Assembly (NCBI RefSeq): GCF_025699295.1
Contig: NZ_JAILWB010000028.1
Coordinates: forward strand, 1 to 59,569
DNA length: 59,569 bases
Reading direction: 5' to 3'
Origin: Hydrogenophaga sp.
GTDB taxonomy: Bacteria > Pseudomonadota > Gammaproteobacteria > Burkholderiales > Burkholderiaceae_C
The notes below the pieces were generated by a model that saw nothing but the letters and a program-made list of their open reading frames with translations, ran no database searches and was not told where the DNA came from. The position numbers were made by a program, and so were the translations under genes. Shown here in pieces: positions 24,200-35,352 of this stretch (position 1 is its first letter; each line of letters opens with the position of its first letter).

Positions 24200-25132
24200 C
24201 GCGTTTGCCGGTGACGAGCGCCGTGTGGCGGGCGAGGGCGCATCGCGCCCGGTTCTGCTGCGCGCGGCCCGCGAGGCCGCCGGTCTTCACATCGCCGCCC
24301 TCGCCGCGGCACTCAAGGTGCCGGTGCGCAAGCTCGAGGCGCTGGAGGCCGGGCGCTACGGCGAGTTGCCCGACATGACCTTCGCGCGCGCGCTGGCCTC
24401 CAGCGCCTGCCGCCAGCTCAAGGTCGATCCCGGCCCCGTGCTCGAACAGATTCCGCAGGGCTCGGCGCCCGAGCTGGGTGCGTCGCGGCAAGGCATCAAC
24501 GCGCCCTTTCAGTCCGCGCAGGATCCCGCGCCCATCAACCCGCTGAGCTGGCTCTCGCGGCCCGCGCTGCTGGCGGCCATTGTGCTGCTGCTCGGCGCGC
24601 TGGTGATCGTGTTCCTGCCCCGCATGGACGAAGCCGCGCAGACAGAGGTGGGTGGCGCGAACGTGGTGGTCACACCGGTTGAGCCCGTGGTGCCCACCGA
24701 GCCGGTGCCGGCGCAAGAGCCGCTGCCGCCCGCGGCGCAGCCCATGGAGGGCCAGAGCCCTCCCGCCGATGCCACCAGCGGGATGGCGACGCAGGTGCCA
24801 GTCGCCGCCGGCACGGCACCCGATTCATCCCCGTCTGTTGCGCCAGCTGCGCCGGGAACGGCGGCGCCCGCATTGGTTGCACCCGCTGCCCCGGCCTCCA
24901 CCAGTCTGTTGAGCATTGCCACCACGGGGGAAACCTGGATCGAGGTGGTCAACGGCGCCGGCACCGTGGTCATGCAGCGCGTGCTGCAAACCGGCGACAC
25001 GGTCGACTTCTCCAGTTCGCCGCCGTATTCCGTGGTGCTGGGCCGGGCCGAGGTGGCGCAGGTCACGGTGCGAGGCAAGCCCTTTGACGTGTCGCCCCAT
25101 ATCCGGAACAACGTGGCACGCTTCGAGGTGAA

Positions 25133-25136
<4 letters not shown>
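24192..25136 (+). CDS. rodZ: Cytoskeleton protein RodZ
   Basis: A 314-residue bitopic protein that links MreB to the cell-wall elongation machinery. The cytoplasmic helix-turn-helix domain (LRAAREAAGLHIAALAAALKV, residues ~22-90) binds MreB. One transmembrane helix follows (~residues 122-143, PALLAAIVLLLGALVIVFL), then a Pro/Ala-rich periplasmic linker and a C-terminal DUF4115 beta domain (TGETWIEVVNGAG). The ATG at 24192 has GGAGAG 6-12 bases upstream and overlaps pilW by 8 bases. Confidence 0.93.
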
Positions 25137-26428
<1,292 letters not shown>

Positions 26429-26460
26429 GCGTCGAGCGCAGGAGACCCCGCGCCTGTCAT

Positions 26461-26491
26461 TACGCTCAACGCCCGACGCACAACGCCCAAC
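26461..26491. repeat. Intergenic repeat, copy 2 (ispG-hisS), inverted relative to copy 1
   Basis: The reverse complement matches 10631-10661 at 26 of 31 bases. ACGCTCA (26462-26468) can pair with TGAGCGT at the ispG stop (26426-26432) to make a long-loop hairpin, and GGCGTTG in the last ispG codons repeats the arm motif. It ends 5 bases before the hisS ATG, so it forms most of the hisS leader. Confidence 0.6.
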
Positions 26492-26495
26492 CACC

Positions 26496-27800
26496 ATGAC
26501 CGAGAAGCTGAGCGCCGTCAAAGGCATGAACGACATTGCCCCCCCTGCGTCCGCGCACTGGGAGTGGCTCGAAGACAAGTTGTGCGCCCTGATGAGGCGC
26601 TATGGCTACCGCAACCTGCGCACGCCGATCGTGGAGCCCACGGCGCTGTTCGTGCGCGGCCTGGGTGAGGTGACCGACATCGTCGAGAAGGAGATGTATT
26701 CCTTCGAGGACCGGCTCAATGGCGAGCAGCTCACGCTGCGACCGGAGAACACCGCCGGCGTGGTGCGTGCCGTGCTCGAACATTCGCTGCTGTACGAAGG
26801 CCCCAGGCGCCTGTACTACATGGGCCCGATGTTTCGCCACGAGCGGCCACAGCGCGGGCGCTACCGCCAGTTCCATCAGTTCGGCGCCGAGGCGCTGGGT
26901 TTCGCCGGACCCGACGTGGATGCCGAACTCATCGTGCTCGCCTGCGACCTCTGGGCCGAGCTGGGCCTCACCGGTATCGAACTCGAGATCAACAGCCTGG
27001 GCCAGCCTGCGGAGCGTCTGGCGCACCGGCAGGCACTGATTGCCTACCTCGAAGCCCATGCCGGGCAACTCGACGAGGACGCCAAACGGCGCCTGCACAG
27101 CAACCCGCTGCGCATTCTCGACACCAAGAACCCGGCGATGCAGGAACTGGTCAATGCCGCACCGCGCCTGATGGACCATCTGGGCGCCGAGTCGCTGGAC
27201 CATTTCAACCGCCTGCGCGGACTGCTTGATGCGCACGGCATTGCGTACCGCATCAATCCGCGCCTGGTGCGCGGCATGGACTACTACAACCTTTCGGTGT
27301 TCGAGTTCGTCACCACGCAGCTGGGTTCGCAGGGCACAGTGTGCGCCGGTGGCCGGTACGATGGCCTGTTCGAGCAGATCGGTGGCAAGGCCGCGCCCGC
27401 CGTGGGCTGGGCGCTGGGCATGGAGCGCATCCTTGAGCTGTTGAAGGAACAGAACCGGTTGCCTGCGCAGCCGGCGCCCGATGCGTACGCCGTGGTGCCC
27501 GATGTCGCGCATGTGCCTCGGGTCATGCCCGTGTTGCGCGTGTTGCGGCAGCAGGGTGTGAACGTGCAGATGCATGCCGCGGGCGCCGATGGCATGGGCA
27601 GCATGAAGTCCCAGTTCAAGAAGGCCGATGCAAGTGGCGCTCGCTTCGCCCTGATTTTTGGCGAGCAGGAAGTCCAGCAGGATGCCGTGGCGCTCAAGGC
27701 ATTGCGTGGCCCGCGCAGCGACGTACCTGCCGAGACCGCCCAGAGTCTGTTGCCGCTGGCCGGCGTGGCCGACTGGGCCGCGCGCCTGCGTGCTCCCTGA
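26496..27800 (+). CDS. hisS: Histidyl-tRNA synthetase
   Basis: A 434-residue class II aminoacyl-tRNA synthetase. Motif 1 is in the N-terminal region, motif 2 is MGPMFRHERPQRGRYRQFHQ, the His-specific segments LVRGMDYYNLSVFE and CAGGRYDGL are present, and motif 3 is VGWALGMERI. The anticodon-binding domain occupies the last ~100 residues. The ATG at 26496 is set by the family start (MTEKLSAVKGMNDI); the open frame extends upstream through the repeat and is not used. Confidence 0.97.
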   Translation: MTEKLSAVKGMNDIAPPASAHWEWLEDKLCALMRRYGYRNLRTPIVEPTALFVRGLGEVTDIVEKEMYSFEDRLNGEQLTLRPENTAGVVRAVLEHSLLYEGPRRLYYMGPMFRHERPQRGRYRQFHQFGAEALGFAGPDVDAELIVLACDLWAELGLTGIELEINSLGQPAERLAHRQALIAYLEAHAGQLDEDAKRRLHSNPLRILDTKNPAMQELVNAAPRLMDHLGAESLDHFNRLRGLLDAHGIAYRINPRLVRGMDYYNLSVFEFVTTQLGSQGTVCAGGRYDGLFEQIGGKAAPAVGWALGMERILELLKEQNRLPAQPAPDAYAVVPDVAHVPRVMPVLRVLRQQGVNVQMHAAGADGMGSMKSQFKKADASGARFALIFGEQEVQQDAVALKALRGPRSDVPAETAQSLLPLAGVADWAARLRAP

Positions 27801-27892
27801 GCGGCCTTGCATCCCGGCGCGGTGGCCCCGGGGCCGCCCGCCTACAATCCCCCGTTGCGCACGCCGCGCACGTACCCCGTTGAATACCCACC

Positions 27893-28558
27893 ATGGCCAA
27901 ACACCTCGACCTTGAAGAGCAGGAACAGCTCGACCAGATCAAACATTTCTGGGCGCAGTACGGCAACCTCATCAGCTGGGTGCTCATCGTCGTGTTCGGC
28001 TCGTTTGCGGCCTGGAACGGCTGGAACTACTGGCAGCGCACGCAGGGCGCCAAGGCCGCCGCCCTGTACGACGAGGTGGATCGTGCAGCGCTTGCGCGCG
28101 ATGCCCAGCGCATGGAACGGGCGCTGGCCGACATGCAGGCCAACTTTGGCGGCACCATCTTTGCCAGTCAGGCCGCGCTGCTGGCCGGCAAGACGCTGTT
28201 CGACGCTGGCGAGGTCGACAAGGCTCGTGCGGCGCTTGCCTGGGCGGTGGATCATTCCGGTGATGAGTCCTATCAGGCCGTGGCGCGCCTGCGCCTGGCC
28301 GCGCTGGACGTCGAGGCCCAGGCCTTCGACCAGGCACTCAAGACGCTCGAGGCCCCGGTACCCGAGTCCTTCGAGCCTCTGGTGGCCGATCGCCGTGGCG
28401 ACGTGTTCATGGCGCAGGGCAAGCCCGACGAGGCCAAGACCCAGTACCTGAATGCCTGGCGCGCCATGGGCGAGCGCACCGAGTACCGCCGTCTCGTCGA
28501 AGTGAAACTGGCCGCGCTGGGCGTGGACGTCTCCAGCCTCGCTCCCACCGCGCGATGA
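27893..28558 (+). CDS. YfgM/UPF0070-family TPR membrane protein
   Basis: A 221-residue bitopic inner-membrane protein: one transmembrane helix at residues ~23-42 (LISWVLIVVFGSFAAW) and a periplasmic TPR-like domain. In E. coli YfgM associates with PpiD and the SecYEG translocon and influences envelope stress control. It sits between hisS and bamB as in E. coli. A TACAAT hexamer at 27843-27848 in the 92-base gap could be a -10 box, but no -35 is obvious. The stop overlaps the bamB start (ATGA). Confidence 0.9.
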   Translation: MAKHLDLEEQEQLDQIKHFWAQYGNLISWVLIVVFGSFAAWNGWNYWQRTQGAKAAALYDEVDRAALARDAQRMERALADMQANFGGTIFASQAALLAGKTLFDAGEVDKARAALAWAVDHSGDESYQAVARLRLAALDVEAQAFDQALKTLEAPVPESFEPLVADRRGDVFMAQGKPDEAKTQYLNAWRAMGERTEYRRLVEVKLAALGVDVSSLAPTAR

Positions 28559-29718
28559 AATCCATGTCTCTCAGCACATACCGCCGTTACCCGACCCCAT
28601 GGCGCCGTGCGCTGCCTGTTCTCGGGCTGCTGGCCCTCGGCCTGTTCAGCGCCTGCTCGTCGGGCGCGAAGAAGCCGCAGCCGGTCGAGCTGCCGCCGGT
28701 GGCGGCGCTCATGGGCACGCGACTGGCCTGGTCCACCCAGGTGGGCGCGGGCAGTGCCTCTCTGGCCCCCGTGGTGGCCGCGGGCCGCGTTTTTGTCGCC
28801 GGCACGGCCGGCACGGTGGCCGCGCTTGACGCCGCTACGGGCAAGGACGCCTGGCGCCTGAACCTGGGCACCCCCATCGCGGCCGGTGTCGGCTCGGACG
28901 GCCAGACGGCGGCTGTGATCACGGCCAACAACCAGCTGGTCGCCCTGGCCGATGGCCGCGAGCTCTGGCGCGTGCGCCTGCCCGCTCGCTCCTTCACGGC
29001 GCCCCTGGTGGCAGGCCAGCGCGTGTTCGTGCTGACGGCGGATCGCACGGTCACGGCCTTCGACGGCAAGAACGGCGCGAAGCTGTGGACCCAGAACCGC
29101 CCGGCCGAGCCGTTGGTGCTGAGCCAGACCGGGGCACTTCTGGCCGTGGGAGACACCCTGGTGGCGGGTCTGGCGGGCCGCCTCTCCGGCCTCAATCCGG
29201 ACAACGGCGCGGTGCGCTGGGAAGCGCCGGTGGCGACATCGCGCGGTACCAACGAGGTCGAGCGACTGGTGGACATCGTCGGTCCGGTCAGCCGCATTGG
29301 CGGCAGCGTGTGCGTGCGCGCTTATTCGGCGGCCGTTGGCTGCGTCGACGCCAGTCGCGGCACTGTGGTCTGGACCCGCGCGGCCCAGGGAACCACCGGC
29401 GTGCACGGCGACGACCGTCTGGTCTTTGGCAGCGAGGGCGATGGCCGCTTTCAGGCCTGGCAGCGCGCCACAGGAGAACCAGCGTGGCACAGCGACCGGT
29501 TGAAATACCGGGGCCTGAGTGCGCCACTGGCCCTGGGTCGCGTGGTGGCGGTGGGCGATAGCAGTGGACTGGTGCACCTGGTCTCGCGCGAAGACGGCAG
29601 TGAAATGACCCGCCTCAGCACCGACGGTTCGGCCATCGAGGTAGCGCCGGTGCTCGCGGGCGATGCGCTGGTGGTGCAGACGCGCAATGGCGGCGTGTAC
29701 GCCTGGCGCCCCCAATGA
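28555..29718 (+). CDS. bamB: Outer membrane protein assembly factor BamB
   Basis: A 387-residue beta-propeller lipoprotein of the BAM complex, which binds BamA POTRA domains. The lipobox is LFSAC with Cys34; eight PQQ-like repeats follow (for example GTVAALDAATGKDAWRLNLG, DRTVTAFDGKNGAKLWTQ). It is coupled to yfgM by an ATGA overlap and followed by der, the standard order. Confidence 0.95.
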   Translation: MKSMSLSTYRRYPTPWRRALPVLGLLALGLFSACSSGAKKPQPVELPPVAALMGTRLAWSTQVGAGSASLAPVVAAGRVFVAGTAGTVAALDAATGKDAWRLNLGTPIAAGVGSDGQTAAVITANNQLVALADGRELWRVRLPARSFTAPLVAGQRVFVLTADRTVTAFDGKNGAKLWTQNRPAEPLVLSQTGALLAVGDTLVAGLAGRLSGLNPDNGAVRWEAPVATSRGTNEVERLVDIVGPVSRIGGSVCVRAYSAAVGCVDASRGTVVWTRAAQGTTGVHGDDRLVFGSEGDGRFQAWQRATGEPAWHSDRLKYRGLSAPLALGRVVAVGDSSGLVHLVSREDGSEMTRLSTDGSAIEVAPVLAGDALVVQTRNGGVYAWRPQ

Positions 29719-29768
29719 CGCCCGGCGCGAACGCCCTGTTCGCCACCGCCTGAACGAAAGCAGCTTCC

Positions 29769-31103
29769 GTGAAACCCGTCATCGCCCTGGTGGGCCGGCC
29801 CAATGTGGGCAAGTCCACCCTGTTCAACCGCCTGACGAGTTCGCGCGACGCCATCGTGGCCGACTTTGCGGGCCTCACGCGGGACCGCCACTACGGCAAC
29901 GGCCGCCAGGGCCACCGCGAATACATCGTGATCGACACCGGTGGCTTCGAGCCCGAGGCCAGCGAAGGCATCTACAAGGAGATGGCCAGGCAGACGCGCC
30001 AGGCCGTCGCGGAGTCCGACGTCGTGATCTTCGTGGTCGATGCCCGTGCCGGCATCAGTGCGCAGGATCACGAGATCGCCAGCTACCTGCGCCGCCTGGG
30101 CAAACCCACCGTGCTGGTGGCCAACAAGGCCGAGGGCATGACCCAGGGCCTGCAACTGGTGGAGTTCTTCGAACTGGGTCTGGGCGAGGTGCTGCCGGTG
30201 TCTGGCGCGCATGGTCAGGGCGTGCGCAGCATGCTGGATGCCGCGCTGGAGCGCATTCCCGGCCTGCCACCCGAGGACGAGGAAGAGCCCGAGGCGGAGG
30301 TGGGCGTGATCCGCCTGGCCGTGGCCGGGCGGCCCAACGTGGGCAAGTCCACGCTGATCAACGCCTGGCTGGGCGAAGAGCGCCTCGTGGCCTTCGATCT
30401 GCCCGGCACCACGCGCGACGCGATCTCCGTGCCGTTCGAGCGCTCGGGACAGAAGTTCGAGCTGATCGACACCGCCGGTATCCGACGCAAGGGCAGGGTA
30501 TTCGAGGCCATCGAGAAGTTCTCGGTGGTCAAGACGCTGCAGGCGATCGAGAACGCGCACGTGGTGCTGCTGCTGCTCGACGCCACCCAGGGCGTGACCG
30601 ACCAGGACGCCCATATTGCCGGTTACATCCTGGAGAGCGGCCGCGCTGTGGTGCTGGCCATCAACAAGTGGGACGCGGTCGACGCCTATCAGCGCCAGCA
30701 GATCGAACGCCAGGTCGAGACCCGGCTGGCTTTCCTGAAATTTGCCTCGCTGCACCTGATTTCGGCACAGAAGCGCCAGGGCCTGGGGCCGGTGTGGAAG
30801 TCCATCACCCTGGCGCATGCCTCTGCCATGCGCAAGATGTCGACGCCGGTGCTGACCCGCCTGCTGATGGAGGCCGTGGCCTTTCAGGCGCCCACGCGCA
30901 GCGGCATGTTCCGCCCCAAGATGCGTTACGCCCACCAGGGGGGCATGAACCCGCCGGTCATCGTCATCCATGGCAATTCCCTGGAAAACGTGCCGGATGC
31001 ATACAAGCGCTTTCTCGAGGGGCGCTTTCGCAAGGCTTTCGATCTGGTCGGCACGCCCCTGCGCATCGAGTTCAAGACCTCGTCCAATCCCTTCAAGGAA
31101 TAG
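29769..31103 (+). CDS. der: Ribosome-associated GTPase Der (EngA)
   Basis: A 444-residue protein with two tandem GTPase domains and a C-terminal KH-like domain, essential for 50S maturation. Both G1 loops read GRPNVGKST (residues ~8 and ~183). G3 elements are DTGGF and DTAGI, and G4 elements are NKAEG and NKWD. The GTG at 29769 gives the family N terminus KPVIALVGRPNVGKS. It is the last gene of the block starting at ndk. Confidence 0.97.
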   Translation: MKPVIALVGRPNVGKSTLFNRLTSSRDAIVADFAGLTRDRHYGNGRQGHREYIVIDTGGFEPEASEGIYKEMARQTRQAVAESDVVIFVVDARAGISAQDHEIASYLRRLGKPTVLVANKAEGMTQGLQLVEFFELGLGEVLPVSGAHGQGVRSMLDAALERIPGLPPEDEEEPEAEVGVIRLAVAGRPNVGKSTLINAWLGEERLVAFDLPGTTRDAISVPFERSGQKFELIDTAGIRRKGRVFEAIEKFSVVKTLQAIENAHVVLLLLDATQGVTDQDAHIAGYILESGRAVVLAINKWDAVDAYQRQQIERQVETRLAFLKFASLHLISAQKRQGLGPVWKSITLAHASAMRKMSTPVLTRLLMEAVAFQAPTRSGMFRPKMRYAHQGGMNPPVIVIHGNSLENVPDAYKRFLEGRFRKAFDLVGTPLRIEFKTSSNPFKE

Positions 31104-31186
31104 GAATTTCGACCCGTCAGCGGTCCCGTACCGGTGCTGTGGTATGGTCCATTCTTCATTAACTTACGTTGAACACGGAGCATATC

Positions 31187-31438
31187 GTGAGCAATAACAA
31201 AGGCCAGCTTTTGCAAGACCCTTTCCTGAACCAGCTTCGCCGGGAGCATGTGCCCGTGTCGATTTACCTGGTCAACGGCATCAAGCTGCAGGGTCAGATC
31301 GAGTCTTTCGATCAGTACGTCGTGCTGCTGCGCAACACCGTCACCCAGATGGTTTACAAGCACGCGATTTCCACCATCGTGCCGGGACGCCCGGTACAGT
31401 TCTCGGCCGTCGGCACGGACGAGCCGGCCGCCTCCTGA
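31187..31438 (+). CDS. hfq: RNA chaperone Hfq
   Basis: An 83-residue Sm-like hexameric protein that pairs small RNAs with mRNAs. Sm1 (VSIYLVNGIKLQGQIESFDQY) and Sm2 (VYKHAISTIVP) are intact, as are N-terminal Gln8 (GQLLQDPFLN) and rim-type Arg residues. The GTG at 31187 has GGAG 6 bases upstream and gives the betaproteobacterial N terminus; the TTG at 31169 does not. A short tail ends in DEPAAS. It is followed by hflX as in E. coli. Confidence 0.97.
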   Translation: MSNNKGQLLQDPFLNQLRREHVPVSIYLVNGIKLQGQIESFDQYVVLLRNTVTQMVYKHAISTIVPGRPVQFSAVGTDEPAAS

Positions 31439-31517
31439 AGCCACTTCTGAACCGCGTTCGGCCCGTGCAGCCGCGCTGCCGGGCCAGCAGCGCCGCAAGC
31501 GTTGCTGTCAAAACGAT

Positions 31518-32702
31518 TTGAGTTCTCCCTTTCCTGCCCCATCCTCCACGCCATCGGTCATTCTGGTCGGCGTGGATTTCGGCACGCCCCATTTCGATGC
31601 CGGGCTCGAAGAACTGGGCCTGCTGGCACAGACTGCAGGCTACACCGTCGCCGAACGCGTCAGCTGCAAGCGCCGCGCACCCGATCCGGCCCTGTTCGTG
31701 GGCTCGGGCAAGGCCGACGAAATCAAGCTGCTGGCGCAGTCCACCGGCGCATCCGAGGTGCTGTTCGACCAGTCGCTCAGCCCGGCGCAGCAGCGCAACC
31801 TGGAGCGACACCTTGGGCTGCCGGTCAACGACCGCACCTTGCTGATCCTGGAAATCTTCGCGCAGCGTGCGCGCAGCCACGAGGGCAAGTTGCAGGTTGA
31901 ACTGGCGCGGCTGCAATACCTTTCCACCCGCCTGGTGCGGCGCTGGTCGCACCTGGAGCGCCAGAGTGGCGGCATCGGCATGCGCGGGGGGCCGGGTGAA
32001 ACCCAGATCGAACTGGACCGTCGCATGATCGGCGAAGCCATCAAGCGCACCAAGGAGCGCCTGGAGAAAGTCAAGAAGCAGCGTTCCACCCAGCGCCGTC
32101 AGCGCGAACGGCGCGACACCTTCTCGATTTCCCTGGTCGGCTATACCAACGCCGGCAAGTCGTCCCTGTTCAACGGCCTGGTGAAGGCCCGGGCCTATGC
32201 GGCCGACCAGCTGTTCGCCACGCTGGACACCACCACCCGCCAGCTCTATCTGGGCGAAGCCGGCCGGTCGGTCTCGCTGTCCGATACGGTGGGCTTCATC
32301 CGCGATCTGCCGCACGGCCTGGTCGATGCCTTCACCGCGACGCTGCAGGAGGCTGCCGACGCCGATCTCCTGCTGCATGTGGTCGATGCTTCCAATCCCT
32401 CGCACCCCGAGCAGATTGGCTCGGTGCTGGAGGTGCTCAAGGATATTGGTGCCGATCAGGTGCCACAAATCCTGCTGTTCAACAAGCTCGACGCAATGGA
32501 TCCGGCCACCGTGCCCCACGTGCTTCGCGATGCAATGGAACTGGAAGGCCAGTCCGTCCCTCGAATCTTCGTGAGCGCACACACAGGTGCCGGACTGCCC
32601 GAGTTGCGCGCCCTGCTGGCCGCACAGGTGATGGCGCAAAAGACGGGCTTCGGACCCTTGTCGCCAGGGACGTTGCCGGAAATCGGGGAGCCGGTGTCCT
32701 GA
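31518..32702 (+). CDS. hflX: Ribosome-splitting GTPase HflX
   Basis: A 394-residue GTPase that dissociates stalled or stressed 70S ribosomes. An N-terminal HflX domain (VDFGTPHFDAGLEELGLLA, FVGSGKADEI) leads into the coiled-coil GGPGETQIELDRR segment, then the GTPase domain with GYTNAGKSSLFN, DTVGFIRDLP and NKLD. I chose the TTG at 31518 because homology starts there and no ATG is available; the ribosome site is not obvious. It lies 79 bases after hfq. Confidence 0.92.
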   Translation: MSSPFPAPSSTPSVILVGVDFGTPHFDAGLEELGLLAQTAGYTVAERVSCKRRAPDPALFVGSGKADEIKLLAQSTGASEVLFDQSLSPAQQRNLERHLGLPVNDRTLLILEIFAQRARSHEGKLQVELARLQYLSTRLVRRWSHLERQSGGIGMRGGPGETQIELDRRMIGEAIKRTKERLEKVKKQRSTQRRQRERRDTFSISLVGYTNAGKSSLFNGLVKARAYAADQLFATLDTTTRQLYLGEAGRSVSLSDTVGFIRDLPHGLVDAFTATLQEAADADLLLHVVDASNPSHPEQIGSVLEVLKDIGADQVPQILLFNKLDAMDPATVPHVLRDAMELEGQSVPRIFVSAHTGAGLPELRALLAAQVMAQKTGFGPLSPGTLPEIGEPVS

Positions 32703-32753
32703 TTGGGCACAATGTGGTGGTTTTGTTTTGAATCGACAACGAGTTGGCAACAC

Positions 32754-34145
32754 ATGGACGTGAATCTGCAATCCCCTTCCCGAGACGCTGAACCGGCGTC
32801 CCGCTCCGAGCGCCGGCGTGGCTGGCGTGGGATGTGGGGCATGTTCAACCTGAACGACCCGCGCTGGGGCCGGGGCGACGACGGCAACCGCAACGAAGGC
32901 TCGAACGGCCAGGAGCCCGGCCGCGACGACGACTCGCGCGGCTCGCAGCGCCCGCCTCGCGGGCAAGGGCCGAACCAGGGCCCGCCCGATCTGGACGAAC
33001 TCTGGCGCGACTTCAACCGCAAGCTCGGTGGCCTGCTGGGCAACAAGGGGCGCGGCGGCGGCAACGGTTCGGGTGGTGGCGGCATGCCCGGCTTCAACCC
33101 GAATCCCAAGGCCACCGGTATCGGTGCCGGACTGATCGGCGCGGTGGCGTTGCTGATCTGGCTGGGCACCGGGTTCTTCATCGTGCAGGAAGGCCAGCAG
33201 GCCGTGATCACGCAGTTCGGCAAGTACCACAGTTCGGTGGGTGCCGGCTTCAACTGGCGACTGCCGTATCCGATCCAGCGCCACGAGACGGTGTTTGTCA
33301 CGCAGATCCGTTCGGTCGACGTCGGGCGCGACAACGTGGTACCCGCCACGGGTCTGCGGGAGTCGGCCATGCTCACGGAAGACGAGAACATCGTCGAGAT
33401 CAAGTTCGCGGTGCAGTACCGCCTGAATGACGCGCGCGCCTTCCTGTTCGAGAGCCGCGACCCGGATGCCGCCGTCGTCAAGGTGGCCGAAACCGCCGTG
33501 CGTGAGGTGGTGGGCAAGATGAAGATGGATGCCGCGCTGGCCGAGGAGCGCGATCAGATCGCGCCGCGCGTACGTACGCTGATGCAGAACATCCTGGATC
33601 GCTACAAGGTGGGAATCGAGATCGTTGGCATCAACATGCAGCAAGGCGGTGTGCGCCCGCCCGAGCAGGTACAGGCCGCGTTCGACGATGTGCTCAAGGC
33701 CGGCCAGGAACGCGAGCGCGCCAAGAACGAGGCACAGGCCTATGCCAACGACGTGGTGCCCCGTGCCCGCGGCGCGGCCTCGCGCCTGACCGAGGAGGCC
33801 GAAGGCTATCGCGCCCGCATCGTGGCGCAGGCCGAGGGTGATTCGCAGCGCTTCCGTTCGGTGCTTGCCGAGTACCAGAAGGCGCCCCAGGTCACCCGCG
33901 AACGCATGTACACCGATGCCATGCAGGAGATCTACAGCAATGTGACCAAGGTGCTGGTGGACTCGAAGTCGGGCTCCAACCTGCTGTACCTGCCGCTGGA
34001 CAAGATCATGCAGATGACGGGGCAGGGCGGTACCACCACTTCTGCGGCGTCGAGCACCCCGGTGCCGGCCTCCGGCACGAGCTCCACGCCCGCCACCCGC
34101 AGCCTTGACAGCGCCGCGCGCTCGCGCGAGCGGGAAAGCCGCTGA
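32754..34145 (+). CDS. hflK: FtsH regulator HflK
   Basis: A 463-residue SPFH/band 7 protein that forms the HflKC cage around FtsH and limits membrane proteolysis. A Gly/Asp/Arg-rich cytoplasmic N terminus (~110 residues, including FNLNDPRWGRGDD) precedes one transmembrane helix (~residues 121-142, GAGLIGAVALLIWLGTGFFIV) and the SPFH domain. The tail is Ser/Thr/Ala-rich. The ATG at 32754 is likely; 32830 (before WGMFNLND) is possible. CACAAT at 32709-32714 may be a -10 box. Confidence 0.94.
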   Translation: MDVNLQSPSRDAEPASRSERRRGWRGMWGMFNLNDPRWGRGDDGNRNEGSNGQEPGRDDDSRGSQRPPRGQGPNQGPPDLDELWRDFNRKLGGLLGNKGRGGGNGSGGGGMPGFNPNPKATGIGAGLIGAVALLIWLGTGFFIVQEGQQAVITQFGKYHSSVGAGFNWRLPYPIQRHETVFVTQIRSVDVGRDNVVPATGLRESAMLTEDENIVEIKFAVQYRLNDARAFLFESRDPDAAVVKVAETAVREVVGKMKMDAALAEERDQIAPRVRTLMQNILDRYKVGIEIVGINMQQGGVRPPEQVQAAFDDVLKAGQERERAKNEAQAYANDVVPRARGAASRLTEEAEGYRARIVAQAEGDSQRFRSVLAEYQKAPQVTRERMYTDAMQEIYSNVTKVLVDSKSGSNLLYLPLDKIMQMTGQGGTTTSAASSTPVPASGTSSTPATRSLDSAARSRERESR

Positions 34146-34174
34146 GCCCGGCGCCAGCGATCAGAGAACAAGTC

Positions 34175-35068
34175 ATGAACAAACTCGGTTTCATCATCAC
34201 ATCCTTCATCGTGGTTCTGGCCATCGCCAGTTCCATGCTGTTCGTGGTGGACCAGCGCCAGTTCGGCGTGGTCTTCCAGCTCGGCCAGATCAAGCAGGTC
34301 GTCACGGAGCCCGGACTGAACTTCAAGCTGCCGCCTCCGTTCCAGAACGTGTCCTACATTGACAAACGCCTGCTCACGCTGGAGAGCACGGACACCGAAC
34401 CCACGCTGACAGCCGAGAAACAGCGCGTGGTGATCGACTGGTACGTGCGCTGGCGCATCGCCGAGCCCCAGGAGTACATCCGCAACGTCGGCATCAACGA
34501 GCGTGCCGGCGCCCTGCAGCTCAACCGCGTGGTGCGCAACTCGTTCCAGCAGGAAGTCAACAAGCGCACCGTGAACGAGCTGCTGTCGACGCGCCGCGAA
34601 GAGCTCATGGAAGACGTCAAGCGCGAGGTGCTCGCCGCCGTGCGTGGAGCGGACAAGCCATGGGGCATGGACGTGGTCGATGTGCGCATCACGCGCGTGG
34701 ACTATGCGGAGAGCATTACCGCCTCGGTGTACCAGCGCATGGAAGCCGAGCGCAAGCGGGTGGCCAACGAGCTGCGCTCCACCGGCTTTGCCGAGGGCGA
34801 GAAGATCCGCGCCGATGCCGACCGCCAGCGTGAGGTGATCGTCTCCGAGGCCTACCGCGACGCGCAGCGCATCAAGGGCGAGGGCGACGCCAAGGCGGCG
34901 GCTTCGTTCGCCGACGCATTTGGTCGCGACCCTGCCTTCGCGCAGTTCTACCGCAGCCTGGATGCGTACAAGGCGAGCTTTTCCAGCAAGTCCGACGTGC
35001 TGGTGGTCGACCCGTCGTCCGATTTCTTCAAGGGCCTGCGCAGCAGCAACGTCGCACCGGCTCGATGA
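34175..35068 (+). CDS. hflC: FtsH regulator HflC
   Basis: A 297-residue partner of HflK. One N-terminal transmembrane helix (residues ~5-24, GFIITSFIVVLAIASSMLF) is followed by an SPFH domain facing the periplasm (VDQRQFGVVFQLGQIK to RITRVDYAESI) and a long helical region ending DFFKGLRSSN, typical of HflC. It lies 29 bases after hflK and is cotranscribed with it. Confidence 0.96.
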   Translation: MNKLGFIITSFIVVLAIASSMLFVVDQRQFGVVFQLGQIKQVVTEPGLNFKLPPPFQNVSYIDKRLLTLESTDTEPTLTAEKQRVVIDWYVRWRIAEPQEYIRNVGINERAGALQLNRVVRNSFQQEVNKRTVNELLSTRREELMEDVKREVLAAVRGADKPWGMDVVDVRITRVDYAESITASVYQRMEAERKRVANELRSTGFAEGEKIRADADRQREVIVSEAYRDAQRIKGEGDAKAAASFADAFGRDPAFAQFYRSLDAYKASFSSKSDVLVVDPSSDFFKGLRSSNVAPAR

Positions 35069-35098
35069 GCCACGGGCGCTGAGCGCGCGGGCACACGA

Positions 35099-35287
35099 AT
35101 GTCGTCCGAGCTGTTCTGGTACGCGCTGGCGCTGGTGCTGGTCTTCGAGGGCCTGCTGCCTCTGCTGGCGCCCACCCTGTGGCGCCGCGTCTTCACCGAC
35201 CTGATGCGCCTGCGCGATGGCCAGTTGCGCTTCTTCGGCCTGATCAGCCTGGGCAGTGGTCTGCTGCTCTGGTGGTGGCTGGCCTGA
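35099..35287 (+). CDS. DUF2065 small inner-membrane protein (YjeT-like)
   Basis: A 62-residue protein with two hydrophobic helices (YALALVLVFEGLLPLLA and FFGLISLGSGLLLWWWL) separated by a charged loop with the family LMRLRDGQLR. The position between hflC and purA matches E. coli yjeT. Its function is unknown; the neighbourhood suggests a role near the HflKC-FtsH complex, but that is inference. Confidence 0.9.
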   Translation: MSSELFWYALALVLVFEGLLPLLAPTLWRRVFTDLMRLRDGQLRFFGLISLGSGLLLWWWLA

Positions 35288-35352
35288 ACGCGCCACGGCG
35301 CCCTGACGGGGGCCGGTAAAATCACGTTTTTAACAGCGCCTGAAAAAACAAC

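Noticed and set aside
31341..33644. 767-codon minus-strand open frame
   Set aside because: Shadow of hflX-hflK, no domain.
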